A stretch of 64,000 bases of DNA from Halobacterium zhouii (GCF_021249405.1 NZ_CP089593.1:124001-188000); one strand, 5' to 3'. Counted from the first letter of the stretch, positions 1 through 9,734 are shown. A program made the numbers and translations. Notes: generated by a model from the letters alone, not told the origin.

Positions 1-1
1 G

Positions 2-1099
2 AACGCGAGCGACGCGTTGCAGACCTTCGACGACACGAAGTTCGAGGCGCTGTTCCTCGTCGGCGAGAACAACAGTTCGCTCGCCGTCCAGGAGTCCAAC
101 CGCGGGTCGAACGTCCTCGGGTTCTACACGCCGCGGGACGACCGCATCGTCATCATCTCGGAGTCCTCGACGCCCACCATCGAGGAGACGACGCTCGCCC
201 ACGAGTTGATGCACGCCCTCCAGTTCCGCAACTTCGAGGCGAACTTCTCGTCGCCGACGCGTGACGCCGCGAACGCACACAGCGGCCTCACCGAGGGTGA
301 AGCCAGCTTCCTCGACAGCAAGTACAGCCAGCGCTGTGGGACGAACTGGAGTTGCGTGGCGCCCGCCACGGCCGCCGGTGGCGGCGGCGGTGGTAGTCTC
401 CACCTCGGCGTCTACATGATGAAGTACTTCCCGTACGCGGACGGCTCCGAGTTCGTCGAGCACTTCTACGAGCAGGGCGGCTGGGACCGCGTCGCCAGTC
501 TCTACGAGAACCCGCCGACCACCTCCGAGCAGGTCGCACAGCCCGAGAAGTACGGTGAGGACCAGCCGACGAACGTCACCCTCCCCGACCGCTCCGACGC
601 GAACTGGGACCGCGTCACCGTCGAGGGGCGCGCGCCCTACGGTGAAGTCGGCGTCGGCGGTCTCACGGCGATGCTCGCATACCCGTACTACCATCAGGGT
701 CGGCCCGGCAACGTGCTCGGGCCGCGGGCGTTCCTGAACATCGACCAGAACGGGAACCTCGACAGGACGGACCCGTTCAACTACACGACCACGCCCGTCG
801 ACGGCTGGGACGGCGAGAAGATGTACATCTACGAGAGCGACTCCGGCGAGGCGGCGTACACCTGGCGGCTCGCGTGGGACTCCGAGCGCGACGCCCGCGA
901 GTTCGCGAGCGCGTACCGCAACCTGCTCCAGTACTGGGGCGGTGAGCGCGTCGACGCGGAGACGGCACGGTGGCGCATCCCCGAGGGCGAGAGCCAGTTC
1001 GCGGACGCGTTCCGCGTCACCGTCGAGGGGGATACGGTCACCATCGTGAACGCGCCGACCGTCGAACAGCTAGACGACGTGCACGCCGAGTCGGCGTAA
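2..1099 (+). CDS. Hvo_1808-type surface protein with HExxH motif (5' truncated by window edge)
   Basis: The reading frame is open from nucleotide 2, so the true start and any signal peptide lie left of the window. The visible part carries a zinc-metallopeptidase-like HELMH motif (nt 200-214) followed by a conserved ALQF stretch, a Gly-rich run (about nt 375-395) and an acidic C-terminal half with many Trp and Tyr residues. This arrangement matches haloarchaeal Hvo_1808-family surface proteins, which are presumed exported; peptidase activity is inferred only from HExxH. A second protein of the same general kind, with a lipobox and HEFVH, is encoded at 62343-63587, so the window is bracketed by two family members. 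Confidence 0.7.
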   Translation, partial: NASDALQTFDDTKFEALFLVGENNSSLAVQESNRGSNVLGFYTPRDDRIVIISESSTPTIEETTLAHELMHALQFRNFEANFSSPTRDAANAHSGLTEGEASFLDSKYSQRCGTNWSCVAPATAAGGGGGGSLHLGVYMMKYFPYADGSEFVEHFYEQGGWDRVASLYENPPTTSEQVAQPEKYGEDQPTNVTLPDRSDANWDRVTVEGRAPYGEVGVGGLTAMLAYPYYHQGRPGNVLGPRAFLNIDQNGNLDRTDPFNYTTTPVDGWDGEKMYIYESDSGEAAYTWRLAWDSERDAREFASAYRNLLQYWGGERVDAETARWRIPEGESQFADAFRVTVEGDTVTIVNAPTVEQLDDVHAESA

Positions 1100-1192
1100 C
1101 CCCTGACGCGCCCCTCTTCACGTATCGTAGCGTATTCTTCCGTTCGACCAAGTAGCCGAGGCTTTTTCGCCCGGGCGGCGGTAGAGGTCGGT

Positions 1193-1222
1193 ATGCACTC
1201 TGCTCGGAGGGTCCGACGGTGA
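1193..1222 (+). other. possible 9-codon leader ORF overlapping the next start
   Basis: An ATG at 1193 opens a nine-codon frame rich in arginine (four Arg) whose TGA stop overlaps the GTG start of the downstream phosphoribosyltransferase. A Shine-Dalgarno-like CGGAGG (1205-1210) lies inside it, 8 nt before that GTG. A T-rich TATA-like stretch near 1161-1168 would place a leaderless transcript start close to 1193. Translation of this leader is inference only. Confidence 0.25.
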
Positions 1223-2382
1223 CCTTCGACGTAATCTCCGAGAGCGCGATACGCGACGGTAGCGCGACCGACGCGTACTTCCAGCGCACCGAAACAACGC
1301 TCGAGCACGCCGGGAAGAACCCGCACGTCGTCGCCGAGGTGACCGCAGACCAGTTCCCTACAGGCGAGTTCGAACTGCTCGCGGGGCTGAAGGACGCCGC
1401 TCACCTCCTCGAGGGCCTGCCGGTCGACGTGGACGCGCTCCCCGAGGGAACGTTGTTCGACGGCGGCCCCGTGTTGCGCATCGAGGGGGAGTACCTCGAC
1501 TTCGCGCGCTACGAGACGTCTCTGCTGGGCTTTCTCTCGCACGCCTCTGGCGTCGGGACCGCGGCCCTCGAAGCGCGCCGCGCCGCGCCCGACTCAGAGG
1601 TGTTGAGTTTCGGCGCGCGCCACGTCCACCCCGCCATCGCGGCGATGGTCGAGCGCTCCGCACTGGTCGGCGGCCTCGACGGCATCAGCCACGTCGCCGC
1701 CGGCGAACTCATCGGCCGGGAGGCGTCGGGCACGATGCCCCACGCGTTGCTCATCTGCTTCGGGCGCGGGAACCAGGAGGACGCGTGGCGCGCGTTCGAC
1801 GACGCCGCCCCCGAGGACGTCCCCCGGGTCGCGCTCTGTGACACGTACTCCGACGAGAAGGACGAGGTGATTCGGGCCGTCGAAGCGCTCGGCGACGACC
1901 TCGATAGCGTGCGCCTCGACACTACGGGGTCGCGACGCGGGGACTTCCGGCACATCGTCCGCGAGGTGCGCTGGGAACTCGACGTGCGCGGCCACGGCGA
2001 CGTCGGTGTGTTCCTCAGTGGCGGTCTCGGGCCCGACGACCTCCGGCAGCTCCGGGACGTCGCCGACGGCTTCGGTGTCGGCGGCCACGTCTCGAACGCC
2101 GACCCCGTGGACTTCGCGCTCGACATCGTCGAAGTCGAGGGCGAACCCGCGGCCAAGCGCGGCAAACTCTCCGGGAAGAAAGACGTCTATCGGACGCGGG
2201 ACGGCGGCCATCACGTCGGTCTCGCGGGACGCCCCGGACCCACGGACGGCACGCCGCTACTCGAACCGCTGCTCCGGGACGGCGAACTGGTGCGCTCGTT
2301 CGACATCGAAGACGCTGCGTCGCAGGCGGCAGACGACGCCGACAGCGTCGGCTTCCGGGACGACCGCTCTCCGTCAGAATAG
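1219..2382 (+). CDS. pncB: nicotinate phosphoribosyltransferase
   Basis: The 387-residue protein matches archaeal nicotinate phosphoribosyltransferases, which join nicotinate and PRPP in NAD salvage in the cytoplasm. Family signatures visible are the N-terminal DGSATDAYFQRT segment (about 13-24), the ARYETSLLGFLSHASGVGT core (about 96-115), FGARHVHPAIA (about 132-142) and a late phosphate-binding SGGLGPDDL loop. The GTG start is chosen because it follows a good CGGAGG ribosome-binding site at 8 nt and the conserved N terminus begins directly after it. The gene stands alone and converges with the AMMECR1 gene, with 32 bp between stop codons. Confidence 0.88.
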   Translation: MTFDVISESAIRDGSATDAYFQRTETTLEHAGKNPHVVAEVTADQFPTGEFELLAGLKDAAHLLEGLPVDVDALPEGTLFDGGPVLRIEGEYLDFARYETSLLGFLSHASGVGTAALEARRAAPDSEVLSFGARHVHPAIAAMVERSALVGGLDGISHVAAGELIGREASGTMPHALLICFGRGNQEDAWRAFDDAAPEDVPRVALCDTYSDEKDEVIRAVEALGDDLDSVRLDTTGSRRGDFRHIVREVRWELDVRGHGDVGVFLSGGLGPDDLRQLRDVADGFGVGGHVSNADPVDFALDIVEVEGEPAAKRGKLSGKKDVYRTRDGGHHVGLAGRPGPTDGTPLLEPLLRDGELVRSFDIEDAASQAADDADSVGFRDDRSPSE

Positions 2383-2414
2383 CAGCTCTCGATTCCGAAC
2401 TGGCGCTTGCCAGT

Positions 2415-3092
2415 TTAGAGTTCGACGATCGACGCCTCGCGGTCCTCCTCCTCGTCGTCCTCGTCGTTGCGGTTCTCGACGGTCGCTGACCCGGGTTCGC
2501 GCTCCTGGAACACCTGTCCCTCGAACAGCGTGACCATCACGTCGTCGTCCTCCCACGCGCCGTTCGGGAGACCGGCCTTCCGGCAGGTCCGGTCGAGGTA
2601 CTCGAAGACGCTCCAGTCGTTCTCCACGGGGAGCGTCGGGTACATCCAGCCGTGCTTGCCGTCGCCGTCGATGGCGACGCCGTGGACGCCCAGTTCGATG
2701 TCCTCGACCGGGTCGTCGGTGAGCACTAGATTCGATACCGTACAGACGGACACGCGGATGTTCGGGAGTTCCGCGGGTTCGACCTCGGAGTTACACGACG
2801 CGTCGCTCGCGGCCTTGATGGATGCCTCGACGATGGCGTGCCCGAGTTGCTGGTTCCCGTGTCCGAGGTCGTGGGAGCTCTCGTGTGCGCCCGCACATCC
2901 ACGGAGCTGTTCCCGTCCTCGCGTCGACTCGAGCCGCACGAACGCGCTCGTCCGGTTGTAGAACGCGTCCCGCATACTACCGGGTTGTTCGCGCTGCCCG
3001 TTCTGTACGAACGCTTCGACCGATTCACGCGCCAGTTCGACGGCCCGAGTGCCGTCCTCGAAAGAGAGTTCTACTGTCTCGGCCTCGGCCAT
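2415..3092 (-). CDS. AMMECR1-domain protein
   Basis: The 225-residue protein contains the hallmark LRGCAG motif (human AMMECR1 has a closely similar LRGCIG), followed by SS-DLGHGN and the conserved V-VC-VSNL region and Y-TLPVENDW. The biochemical role of the family is not settled; the conserved groove suggests substrate binding. The start at 3092 (MAEAETVELSF) is preferred over the upstream in-frame ATG at 3152 because family similarity begins here. The last 15 residues are almost entirely acidic, a haloarchaeal adaptation or disordered tail. Confidence 0.8.
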   Translation of the reverse strand: MAEAETVELSFEDGTRAVELARESVEAFVQNGQREQPGSMRDAFYNRTSAFVRLESTRGREQLRGCAGAHESSHDLGHGNQQLGHAIVEASIKAASDASCNSEVEPAELPNIRVSVCTVSNLVLTDDPVEDIELGVHGVAIDGDGKHGWMYPTLPVENDWSVFEYLDRTCRKAGLPNGAWEDDDVMVTLFEGQVFQEREPGSATVENRNDEDDEEEDREASIVEL

Positions 3093-3362
3093 ACAGACAG
3101 TATTAAGGTGAGGATTAACTTCAACTCTTCCCTTGGGACCGAGAGTCAGCACTCGCTACCTTCCGGAGCTGTGACCCGAGAAAACCAGGGTACGCCGAGC
3201 AGGTAATGGAAATTTACTAAACTATCTGTCGTTCGCGCACGATAATCAAACGTTTCGACCACGCAAACTGCCGCCGACCGTCGACGCCTGCTCACGCGCT
3301 CGTCGAACCCCTGTTCGGAACTGGCGCAACCGAACGCCTTAACGCTCGCGCGCCCCAAGTCC

Positions 3363-3742
3363 GAGTGGGCAGAGGGAGCCCGGCTCCCGTGCCGCGAGGC
3401 ATGAGGAAAGTCCCCCCACCCGTTCGGGCAGGCGGCCGGACACAAGTCCGGGGCGGGAGACCGCCGGCACTGGAACAGAGACGACACGTCCCTCTCAGAC
3501 GGATGAAGCGTGCGACCCGACCCGGAAGGGAAGGAAGCTAACCCGCAGACGGAAGCGAGCGGCAACGCCGCCCGCTCGGAGGCTTCTTCGAAGTCTCCAG
3601 GACGAGAGGGGATCGATGGAACGGCCATCTCCGCCGGTGCAAGTCCACGCGCGCAAGGTAGCCCGAACGCCACCCGCGAGGGTGCCGCGTGGACGCTCAG
3701 CCGAATGCCGGGCCGAACAGAAGGGGGCTTACTCCCCTCAGC
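3363..3742 (+). ncRNA. rnpB: RNase P RNA
   Basis: The catalytic RNA of RNase P, which trims 5' leaders of precursor tRNAs. The 5' conserved region with GAGGAAAGTCC (about 3402-3412) and the 3' conserved ACAGAA-GGGGGCTTAC (about 3717-3732) sit 300 nt apart, as in archaeal type A RNase P RNAs, and many GC-rich local stems lie between. A weak TATA-like TTAA is at 3339-3342, about 24 bp before the inferred 5' end. The exact ends are estimates from the P1 helix and could shift by several nucleotides. Apparent ORFs across this stretch are on both strands and are not genes. Confidence 0.9.
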
Positions 3743-3852
3743 TCGCGCGGTAACGCGCGTTTACTTTACGCAGTCTACCGATTCCGGCAGCCGACGGCTT
3801 CTGGGTCACCTGTGTATAACAAACCGAAGCAATCTCGTTACGTTCTCCCAAC

Positions 3853-5007
3853 GTGTCGCTCGAACCGGGAACTAGCCGTCGTGCGATTCGCGTTATCGTC
3901 GTGCTCACCACCGTCGCTGCTATCTCGCTCAGTCCCGTCGTTCCGCTCGACTGGGCGGCGGCGGACGTCTCTCACCCTGGCGACGCGCGTGACGTCGACG
4001 CAGTCGCGACGAACGACGCGTTCGACTACGCGCAAGATGACCACGAGGAGGGCGAGGAGAATGGAGACGAAGAGGGAGAGGAGAATGGAGACGAAGAGGG
4101 AGAGGAGAAAGGAGACGAGGAGAGTGAGGGGGACGAGAAGGAGGAGCGGAAGGAAGAGAAGGAGGAACGGAAAGAGGAGAAGGAGGAGCGGAAGGAAGAG
4201 CGGGAAGAGGAGAAGGAGGAGCGGAAGAAGTGGTGGAAGGAGAGTGACGGCGAAGACAGCGGCGACGAGGACGAGTTGTGGTTGGACTTTACGGGCACTG
4301 TCCCAACACCCATTCCGGACCGGCCCGAGAAGCCGCCTTCGACCCCTCCTGTCACCGTGACAGTGACCCCGCCGACGGCGACTGTGGCGCCTACCTCGGT
4401 CCCTACTCCGTCACCGACGCCGACGGAAACGCCAACTGCGACGCTGACGACTACGCCACGGACGACGGCAACGTCACCGACGACCACGGCCATCGGTGGC
4501 GGTGCATCGCCGACTGACGACGTGGCGACTACACCGCCGGCGACCGCGCCGCCACCAACGCAGTCGACGACGCAGACGACGAACGAACCGCCCACAAGCA
4601 CCGCCTCAGGCGACGGCGTCGTCGACGTAACAGTCAACAAGAGCACCGTCCAGGCTGGCAAGCCGGTCGGCGTCGTCGCCACGGTCGCGAACGCCGCCAG
4701 CGAGTCCCGGTCGTTCACGCTCGAACTGCACATGTTCGGCGAGGTCATCGCCGTGCGCGACGTCGACGTTCCGGCCGGCGAGACGCGCACCGTGACGTTC
4801 GTGCGCGAAATCGAGGCGCCCGGCAAGTACACCGCCGCTGTCGACGGTGTAACGGCGACTGTCGTCGTGGAGAGCGCGCAGTTGAACGACGCCGGCGCCA
4901 CTACCGACGCGTCCGACCTCGACACGTCCATCCGGACGCCACTCGGAACGCTCCTCCCGCTCGTGGCGCTGGCCGCAGCGCTCGCGCTCGCGTTCCGTCG
5001 GTCCTGA
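3853..5007 (+). CDS. secreted Glu/Lys-repeat and Thr/Pro-rich protein with CARDB-like domain and C-terminal anchor
   Basis: The 384-residue protein has an N-terminal hydrophobic signal (about 12-36). A highly charged Glu/Lys/Arg repeat block (about 64-128) and a Thr/Pro-rich linker likely to be O-glycosylated (about 145-250) follow. Next comes a beta-rich CARDB/NEW3-like domain (about 255-342, with VTVNKSTVQAGKPV and VPAGETRTVTF). A final transmembrane helix precedes a short RRS tail (about 365-384). This is the layout of a haloarchaeal cell-surface protein held by its C terminus. The GTG start at 3853 gives the shortest full signal peptide. No enzymatic role is visible; the repeat block is described separately. 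Confidence 0.65.
   Translation: MSLEPGTSRRAIRVIVVLTTVAAISLSPVVPLDWAAADVSHPGDARDVDAVATNDAFDYAQDDHEEGEENGDEEGEENGDEEGEEKGDEESEGDEKEERKEEKEERKEEKEERKEEREEEKEERKKWWKESDGEDSGDEDELWLDFTGTVPTPIPDRPEKPPSTPPVTVTVTPPTATVAPTSVPTPSPTPTETPTATLTTTPRTTATSPTTTAIGGGASPTDDVATTPPATAPPPTQSTTQTTNEPPTSTASGDGVVDVTVNKSTVQAGKPVGVVATVANAASESRSFTLELHMFGEVIAVRDVDVPAGETRTVTFVREIEAPGKYTAAVDGVTATVVVESAQLNDAGATTDASDLDTSIRTPLGTLLPLVALAAALALAFRRS
4045..4215 (+). repeat. coding tandem repeat (Glu-rich, then Lys/Glu-rich)
   Basis: About three near-identical 24-bp units (GAAGAGGGAGAGGAGAATGG plus GAGAC) encode EEGEENGD. They are followed by shorter purine-only units encoding KEERKEEKEERKEE. The coding strand is almost pure A/G over about 170 bp. 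Such tracts change length by slippage, so copy number probably varies between strains. Confidence 0.85.
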
Positions 5008-5033
5008 GTGCCTGTTTCCGGCTCAAGCGAAGC

Positions 5034-5175
5034 GAGCCCGCAAAAATTTATGTCGGGAGACCAGCGGTCTCCCGAGCCCTGTAATCGAAAATCTTCGATT
5101 TTCGGCATGACGAGCGCGTGAAACTCTCTCGAACCACTTCACTGCGTTCGACGGGACGCTAAAAAGACCGCACCG
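5034..5175. repeat. 3' flank of the first M29 gene, homologous to the flank of the second
   Basis: This stretch holds GCAAAAATTTATG, an 8-bp-stem hairpin CGGGAGACC...GGTCTCCCG (about 5056-5076), GAGCCCTGT, a second hairpin AATCGAAAAT...ATTTTCGG, then GACGCTAAAAAGACCGCACC (about 5156-5175). The same modules in the same order (GCAAAAATCTACG, CGGGAGGCC...GGTCTCCCGAGCCC, GACGCTAAAAA-CCGC) recur at 59889-59967 next to the second M29 aminopeptidase. The T-runs on the minus strand could act as the terminator of the aminopeptidase gene. Confidence 0.7.
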
Positions 5176-6279
5176 TCAGCCTTCGAATCCGTCCTCCCAG
5201 CGGAACGTCCCGTTGCGCTGGACGACTTCGCCGTCGACCTCGATGTGCGAGTCCTCGCTCATGTCCGTGATCATGTCGACGTGGACGTTCGAGTCGTTGG
5301 CCTCGTCGTCGCTGTCCTCGGGGATGTTCGACTCGTACGCGCGCCCGAGTGCGAGGTGGACGGTGTCGCCCATCTTCTCGTCGAAGAGGATGTTGTCCGT
5401 GAACTGCTGGATGCCGCGGTTCATCCCGATGCCGAGTTCGCCGAGGCGGCGCGCGCCGTCGTCGGTGTCCAGAATCTCGCCGACGACGTCCTCGTTCTGG
5501 CCGGCGCTGTAGTCGACGACCTCGCCGTCCTCGAACGTGAGGTGGACGTCCTGGACGCGCTCCCCGCGGATGGTCATCGGGACGTCGAAGAACACCTCAC
5601 CCTCGGTGGCGTACGGCGCGGTGAACACCTCGCCCGACGGGAGGTTGTGGGAGTCGTACGCGACCGAAGCGGCGGAGTTCACGGCGACGCGGTCTTTCAC
5701 CTGCATCGTGATGTCTGTCTGCTCTTTGACGATGCGGACCTCGTTGGCGTCGTCGAGGGTCTCCTTCATGTTCGCCATCTCGTCGGCGAGTTCCTCCCAG
5801 TCCCGGAGCACCGCGTCGTAGACGAAGTCGCGGTACGCCTCGTAGGACATGCCGGCCTGCTGGGCGAGCGAGCGCGTCGGGTGGACGGTGCTCACCCAGT
5901 CAGTGTCCATGCGCGCTTCGCTGATATCTCGGTTCGCCTCGCTCGCGGCGCGGCGCGTCTCCGGCGGGATGTCGGTGCCCTCGCTCGTGTTCCGTCCGCC
6001 ACCGATGGAGAGGAAGACGTCGGCGTTCTCCACGAGCGCGAGTTTGTGCTCGGGGTTCTCGTCGAAATCGCCGTCGTGGGCCATCGTGTACGCGCGACCG
6101 ACCTCCATCGAACTGTACGTCGTCACCAGATTACCGCCACGTTCGCCGACCTTCTCGGCGACCGCGACCGCGAGTTCGTGGGCGTCCGGGCCGACGCTCA
6201 ATACGACGTTGTCTCCTTCTTCGACGCGCGCGCTCCAGTCGACGAGCACCTCGGCGTGCTCCTCGGTGCGGGGGTCCAT
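5176..6279 (-). CDS. M29-family aminopeptidase (first paralogue)
   Basis: The 367-residue protein is a thermophilic-aminopeptidase-like (peptidase M29) metalloenzyme, a cytoplasmic exopeptidase that uses two divalent metal ions. Family motifs with metal-ligand residues are visible: SGEVFTAPYATEGEVFFD (about 217-234), LGELGIGMN, ILFDEKMGDTVHLALG (about 291-306) and VHVDMITDMSED. The C terminus reads VVQRNGTF-WEDGFEG. A close paralogue of 363 residues lies at 60054-61145 and the two share similar 3' flanking DNA. The gene is followed by DUF4385 upstream on the same strand, 67 bp away. Confidence 0.85.
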   Translation of the reverse strand: MDPRTEEHAEVLVDWSARVEEGDNVVLSVGPDAHELAVAVAEKVGERGGNLVTTYSSMEVGRAYTMAHDGDFDENPEHKLALVENADVFLSIGGGRNTSEGTDIPPETRRAASEANRDISEARMDTDWVSTVHPTRSLAQQAGMSYEAYRDFVYDAVLRDWEELADEMANMKETLDDANEVRIVKEQTDITMQVKDRVAVNSAASVAYDSHNLPSGEVFTAPYATEGEVFFDVPMTIRGERVQDVHLTFEDGEVVDYSAGQNEDVVGEILDTDDGARRLGELGIGMNRGIQQFTDNILFDEKMGDTVHLALGRAYESNIPEDSDDEANDSNVHVDMITDMSEDSHIEVDGEVVQRNGTFRWEDGFEG

Positions 6280-6346
6280 ACTCGCACTCCCGTGGCCATC
6301 CGAAAAGCAATATCGGTCCCGGAATCCGCACTGCCGTTGCTCGCCC

Positions 6347-6787
6347 TCACTTCCCGTCGGTGAACGCCTCGCGTGCGTCCTGGTAGGCGTCGTCCTCGCG
6401 CACCCGGTCGAGGTACTCCTTGTAGATGGCGGCTATCTCGCGTTTCTCCTCGTCGTACCACTTCTGGGGTTCGCGCTCGGTGCCGTCGTCGTCGTGCTTC
6501 CGGCCGCCGGGGTACTTCGCGTACCGCAGACTACGCGTCCACCCCATCTGGAGGTACTTGCGCGCCATATCCATCCCCGGGAACTCGCCGCGGTCCCGGT
6601 AGGTCTCGTACTGCTCGAAGATGTCGGCGGCGGCCGCCTCGGCGTCGTCGAGGTCCGCGACGGTCCACAGCGACAGAAGCTCGTCCTTGTACGGTTGGAC
6701 CTTGAACACGCCCTGCTCGCCGCGGCCGACCTCGTACTCCTCGGGGTGTTCCCGGAAGTCCGTGTCGTACTCGGGGCCGTTGGCCAT
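6347..6787 (-). CDS. DUF4385 family protein
   Basis: The 146-residue protein shows the DUF4385 pattern: YKDELLSLWTVADLDDAEAAAADIFEQY, then DMARKYLQMGWTRSLRYAKY-GGRKHDDDGTE, then a C-terminal helix ending AYQDAREAF. The family is found in bacteria and haloarchaea and its function is unknown. It is soluble, with no signal peptide or membrane segment. It is transcribed in the same direction as valS upstream (46 bp gap) and the aminopeptidase downstream, so a loose operon is possible. Confidence 0.7.
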   Translation of the reverse strand: MANGPEYDTDFREHPEEYEVGRGEQGVFKVQPYKDELLSLWTVADLDDAEAAAADIFEQYETYRDRGEFPGMDMARKYLQMGWTRSLRYAKYPGGRKHDDDGTEREPQKWYDEEKREIAAIYKEYLDRVREDDAYQDAREAFTDGK

Positions 6788-6833
6788 CGCTACTAGTTGG
6801 CTCGCGCGCTAGAAAACCGGTTGGGTGGCAGCG

Positions 6834-9503
6834 CTACTCGTAGACCAGGATGGTGCCGAAGGCGGTCTCGAGCACTTCGACTTCCTCGCCGGACTGCGCT
6901 CGGTACTCCTCCTCGATGGTGAGCCAGTCGGCGTCCAGGTCGAAGGACTGCCCGTCGGCCTCAACGGTGACGGTGTCCCCGGAGTGCATCTGGGCCTGGA
7001 TCTCGGCGGGGTCGGTCTCCTCGAGCGCCTGGAAGACGAGGCCGGCGTCGCTCCGGAACTCGGGGCCGACCTTCGCGTCGTCGGCGTCCGCGTCGACCGG
7101 GACGAGTTCCACGTCCGGGCGACCGTCCACGAGTTTGATCGGGGCGTTGACGGCCTCGCTCAGGTCGTACGTGTCGAGGGCGGCGTCGCCGTTCTCGAAG
7201 TACAATTCGACGCGCTCGAGGTCGGCGTTCAGCGCCATGCCGCGCTCGGACTTCCACGCGCGGATCGCGCTCGCGGTCTCGGTGATGTGCTCGCCGGCGC
7301 TCTCGGCGTCCTCGTCGAGCATGTCGACGGTGGGCCACTCCGCCTCGTGGACGCTCCCCTCGGTGCCGGGGAGCGCGTGCCAGATCTCCTCGGTGGCGTG
7401 CGGGCTGAACGGCGAGAGCATCCGCAGCACCGACGTGATGGCGACGTACAGTGTGTGTTCGGCGGCGGCGCGCTCGCCCGGGCGGCCGTTGTACAGGCGC
7501 CCCTTCACGAGTTCGACGTAGTCGTCGGCGAGGTCCTCCCACGCGAACTCACGGAGCGTTCGCAGCGCGCTGTCGAACCGGTAGTTCTCCATCTCGGTCT
7601 CGACCTCCTCGGTGACGCGCGTCAACTCCGAGAGCAGCCACCGGTCGGCGTCCCGGTACGCCGGATTCTGGACGTCCGCGGTGCGCTCGTCGAAGTGGCC
7701 GCCAGCGAACTTCGCGATGTTCCAGAGCTTCGTCAGGAACCGCGAGGCGGACTTGGCCTCCTTCCACTGGAACTGGACGTCGCTGCCGGGTTGGCCGCCC
7801 AGCGCCATCGCCTGCCGGAACGCATCCGCGGAGTGTTCCTCGACGACCTCCGTTGGGGAGACCACGTTCCCGCGGGACTTGCTCATCTTGTTGCCGTCCT
7901 CGCCGAACACCATCCCGTTGATGAGGACGTCCTCCCAGGGCTTCTCGTCGGTGAGCGCGCCCGTGCGGAGTAGCGTGTAGAACGCCCACGTGCGGATGAT
8001 GTCGTGGCCCTGCGGGCGCAGGCTGACGGGTTCGAACTCCTCGGCGTCGATCTCCTCGGGCCACCCGGAGATGTGCAGCGGCGTGATCGAGGAGTCCATC
8101 CAGGTGTCCATGACGTCCGTTTCGCCGGTCCACGACGACCCCCCGCACTCCGGGCAGTCGCCGACTGCGGGCGACTCCTCGGTCGGGTCGACGGGCACCT
8201 CGTCGGTGCTCGCAATGTGCCAGTGGCCACAGTCGTCGCACTCCCAGGCGGGAATCGGCGTGGCGAACACGCGCTGCCGGGAGATGACCCAGTCCCACTC
8301 CATGTTCTCGGTCCAGTCGACGAGGCGGTCGTGCATGTGCTCGGGAACCCACTCGACCTCCTCGGCCTTCGACAGCACGAGGTCCTGGTCGACCTCCACG
8401 AACCACTGTTCCTTCGAGAGGATCTCGATGGGGGTGTCACACCGCCAGCACGCGCCGACGCTCTGTTCGATGGGTTCGGTGTCGTTCAGGTAGCCCTCGT
8501 CGTCGAGGGCCTCGGCGATCTCGCCCTTCGCCTCGTCGATGGAGAGGCCCGCGAACTCGCCGGCGAGGTCGCCGAGGTGGCCGTCCTCGGTGAACACTGG
8601 GCGCAGGTCGAGGTCGTACTCGGCCCACCAGTCGACGTCCTGTTTGTCCCCGAACGTACAGATCATGACGGCGCCCGTCCCGAACTCGGGGTCGACGTCG
8701 TCGTCCGCGATGAGTTCGACCTCCTGGCCGAACAGCGGCACCTCGAAGGTGTCGCCGACTCGCCCCTCGAAGCGTTCGTCGTCGGGACTCACGGCCATCC
8801 CGACGCACGCCGCGAGCAGTTCCGGGCGCGTGGTCGCGATTTCGATGTCGTCGTTGCCGACTCCCGGGAACGTGACGTAGTACAGCGTACCCTCGCGGTC
8901 GATGTTCTCGACCTCGGCGTCCGCGATGGCGGTCTCGCAACGCGGACACCAGTTCACGGGGTGTTCGTCCCGGTACACCCAGCCTTCGTCGGTCTGCTCA
9001 CCGTCGGTTCCCGCGTCGCTCCCGGCCATCTCCACGAACGAGCGCTGGGTCTTTCCCCAGTACTCGGGGTCCATCGTGCGGAACTCCGCGTTCCAGTCCT
9101 GAGAGAAGCCGAGTTCCTGCATCGTCTGTTTCATCGACGCGATCTGTTCGTCGGTGTGCTCGACGCACATCTCGCGGAACTCCTGCCGGGAGACGTCCGT
9201 GCGGTGGATGCCGTGGTTCTCCTCGACTTTCACCTCGGTCGGGAGGCCGTGGCAGTCCCACCCCTGCGGGAACAGCACGGCGTCGCCCTGGAGGCGGCGG
9301 AATCGTGCGACGAAGTCCATGTAACACCAGCCCAGCGCGTTCCCGATGTGGAGATTTCCGGTCGGGTACGGCGGTGGGGTGTCGACGATGTACTGGGTGT
9401 CGGACTCGCTCGGGTCGAACTCGTAGACGTCGCTGTCCTGCCAGTCGGCCTGCCACTCGGATTCGATGCGGTCGGGGTCGTAGCTGTCCGGTAACTCTGT
9501 CAT
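6834..9503 (-). CDS. valS: valine-tRNA ligase
   Basis: The 889-residue class I aminoacyl-tRNA synthetase charges tRNA-Val. The HIGH-type motif is HIGN in [17 protein letters not shown] (about 50-67) and the KMSKS motif is KMSKSRGN (about 545). An editing (CP1) domain lies between them. Four zinc-knuckle-like Cys pairs are visible (CPRC, CWRC, CDDC, CPEC). The C-terminal anticodon-binding domain is followed by a short region ending VLVYE. Length is normal for archaeal ValRS. The start ATG gives a short N terminus ([14 protein letters not shown]) typical of haloarchaea. Confidence 0.95.
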   Translation of the reverse strand: MTELPDSYDPDRIESEWQADWQDSDVYEFDPSESDTQYIVDTPPPYPTGNLHIGNALGWCYMDFVARFRRLQGDAVLFPQGWDCHGLPTEVKVEENHGIHRTDVSRQEFREMCVEHTDEQIASMKQTMQELGFSQDWNAEFRTMDPEYWGKTQRSFVEMAGSDAGTDGEQTDEGWVYRDEHPVNWCPRCETAIADAEVENIDREGTLYYVTFPGVGNDDIEIATTRPELLAACVGMAVSPDDERFEGRVGDTFEVPLFGQEVELIADDDVDPEFGTGAVMICTFGDKQDVDWWAEYDLDLRPVFTEDGHLGDLAGEFAGLSIDEAKGEIAEALDDEGYLNDTEPIEQSVGACWRCDTPIEILSKEQWFVEVDQDLVLSKAEEVEWVPEHMHDRLVDWTENMEWDWVISRQRVFATPIPAWECDDCGHWHIASTDEVPVDPTEESPAVGDCPECGGSSWTGETDVMDTWMDSSITPLHISGWPEEIDAEEFEPVSLRPQGHDIIRTWAFYTLLRTGALTDEKPWEDVLINGMVFGEDGNKMSKSRGNVVSPTEVVEEHSADAFRQAMALGGQPGSDVQFQWKEAKSASRFLTKLWNIAKFAGGHFDERTADVQNPAYRDADRWLLSELTRVTEEVETEMENYRFDSALRTLREFAWEDLADDYVELVKGRLYNGRPGERAAAEHTLYVAITSVLRMLSPFSPHATEEIWHALPGTEGSVHEAEWPTVDMLDEDAESAGEHITETASAIRAWKSERGMALNADLERVELYFENGDAALDTYDLSEAVNAPIKLVDGRPDVELVPVDADADDAKVGPEFRSDAGLVFQALEETDPAEIQAQMHSGDTVTVEADGQSFDLDADWLTIEEEYRAQSGEEVEVLETAFGTILVYE

Positions 9504-9708
9504 AGCTGCCTCGGTCGTCGGTCGCGGCGGCGGTGCTGTGCGTGAAAACAGAACTTACGCACGTACTACCGCGAGCTCGACGCGCATACCTGTGGAGAAC
9601 GGTCGGTCGCTGATAAAGGTTCCCGTACCGTGTGACCGCCCTCCGTACGTACCACGCTCCACCGTTGTCAGTCGTTGCCGCGCCACAATTCGCTAACCCA
9701 TCACACAG

Positions 9709-9724
9709 TTTAGGCTGCCCGAAA
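9709..9724. promoter_or_regulatory. DtxR-like operator, distal half-degenerate copy
   Basis: TTTAGGCTGCCCGAAA is an imperfect palindrome with the same TTTAGG left half as the perfect site 35 bp downstream. It lies upstream of the TATA element of the importer lipoprotein gene and could be a second regulator-binding site. Confidence 0.5.
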
Positions 9725-9734
9725 AACCGACGAG

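Noticed and set aside
3146..3875. Several open frames on both strands across 3.1-3.9 kb
   Set aside because: They overlap the RNase P RNA gene and lack haloarchaeal codon bias and family similarity.
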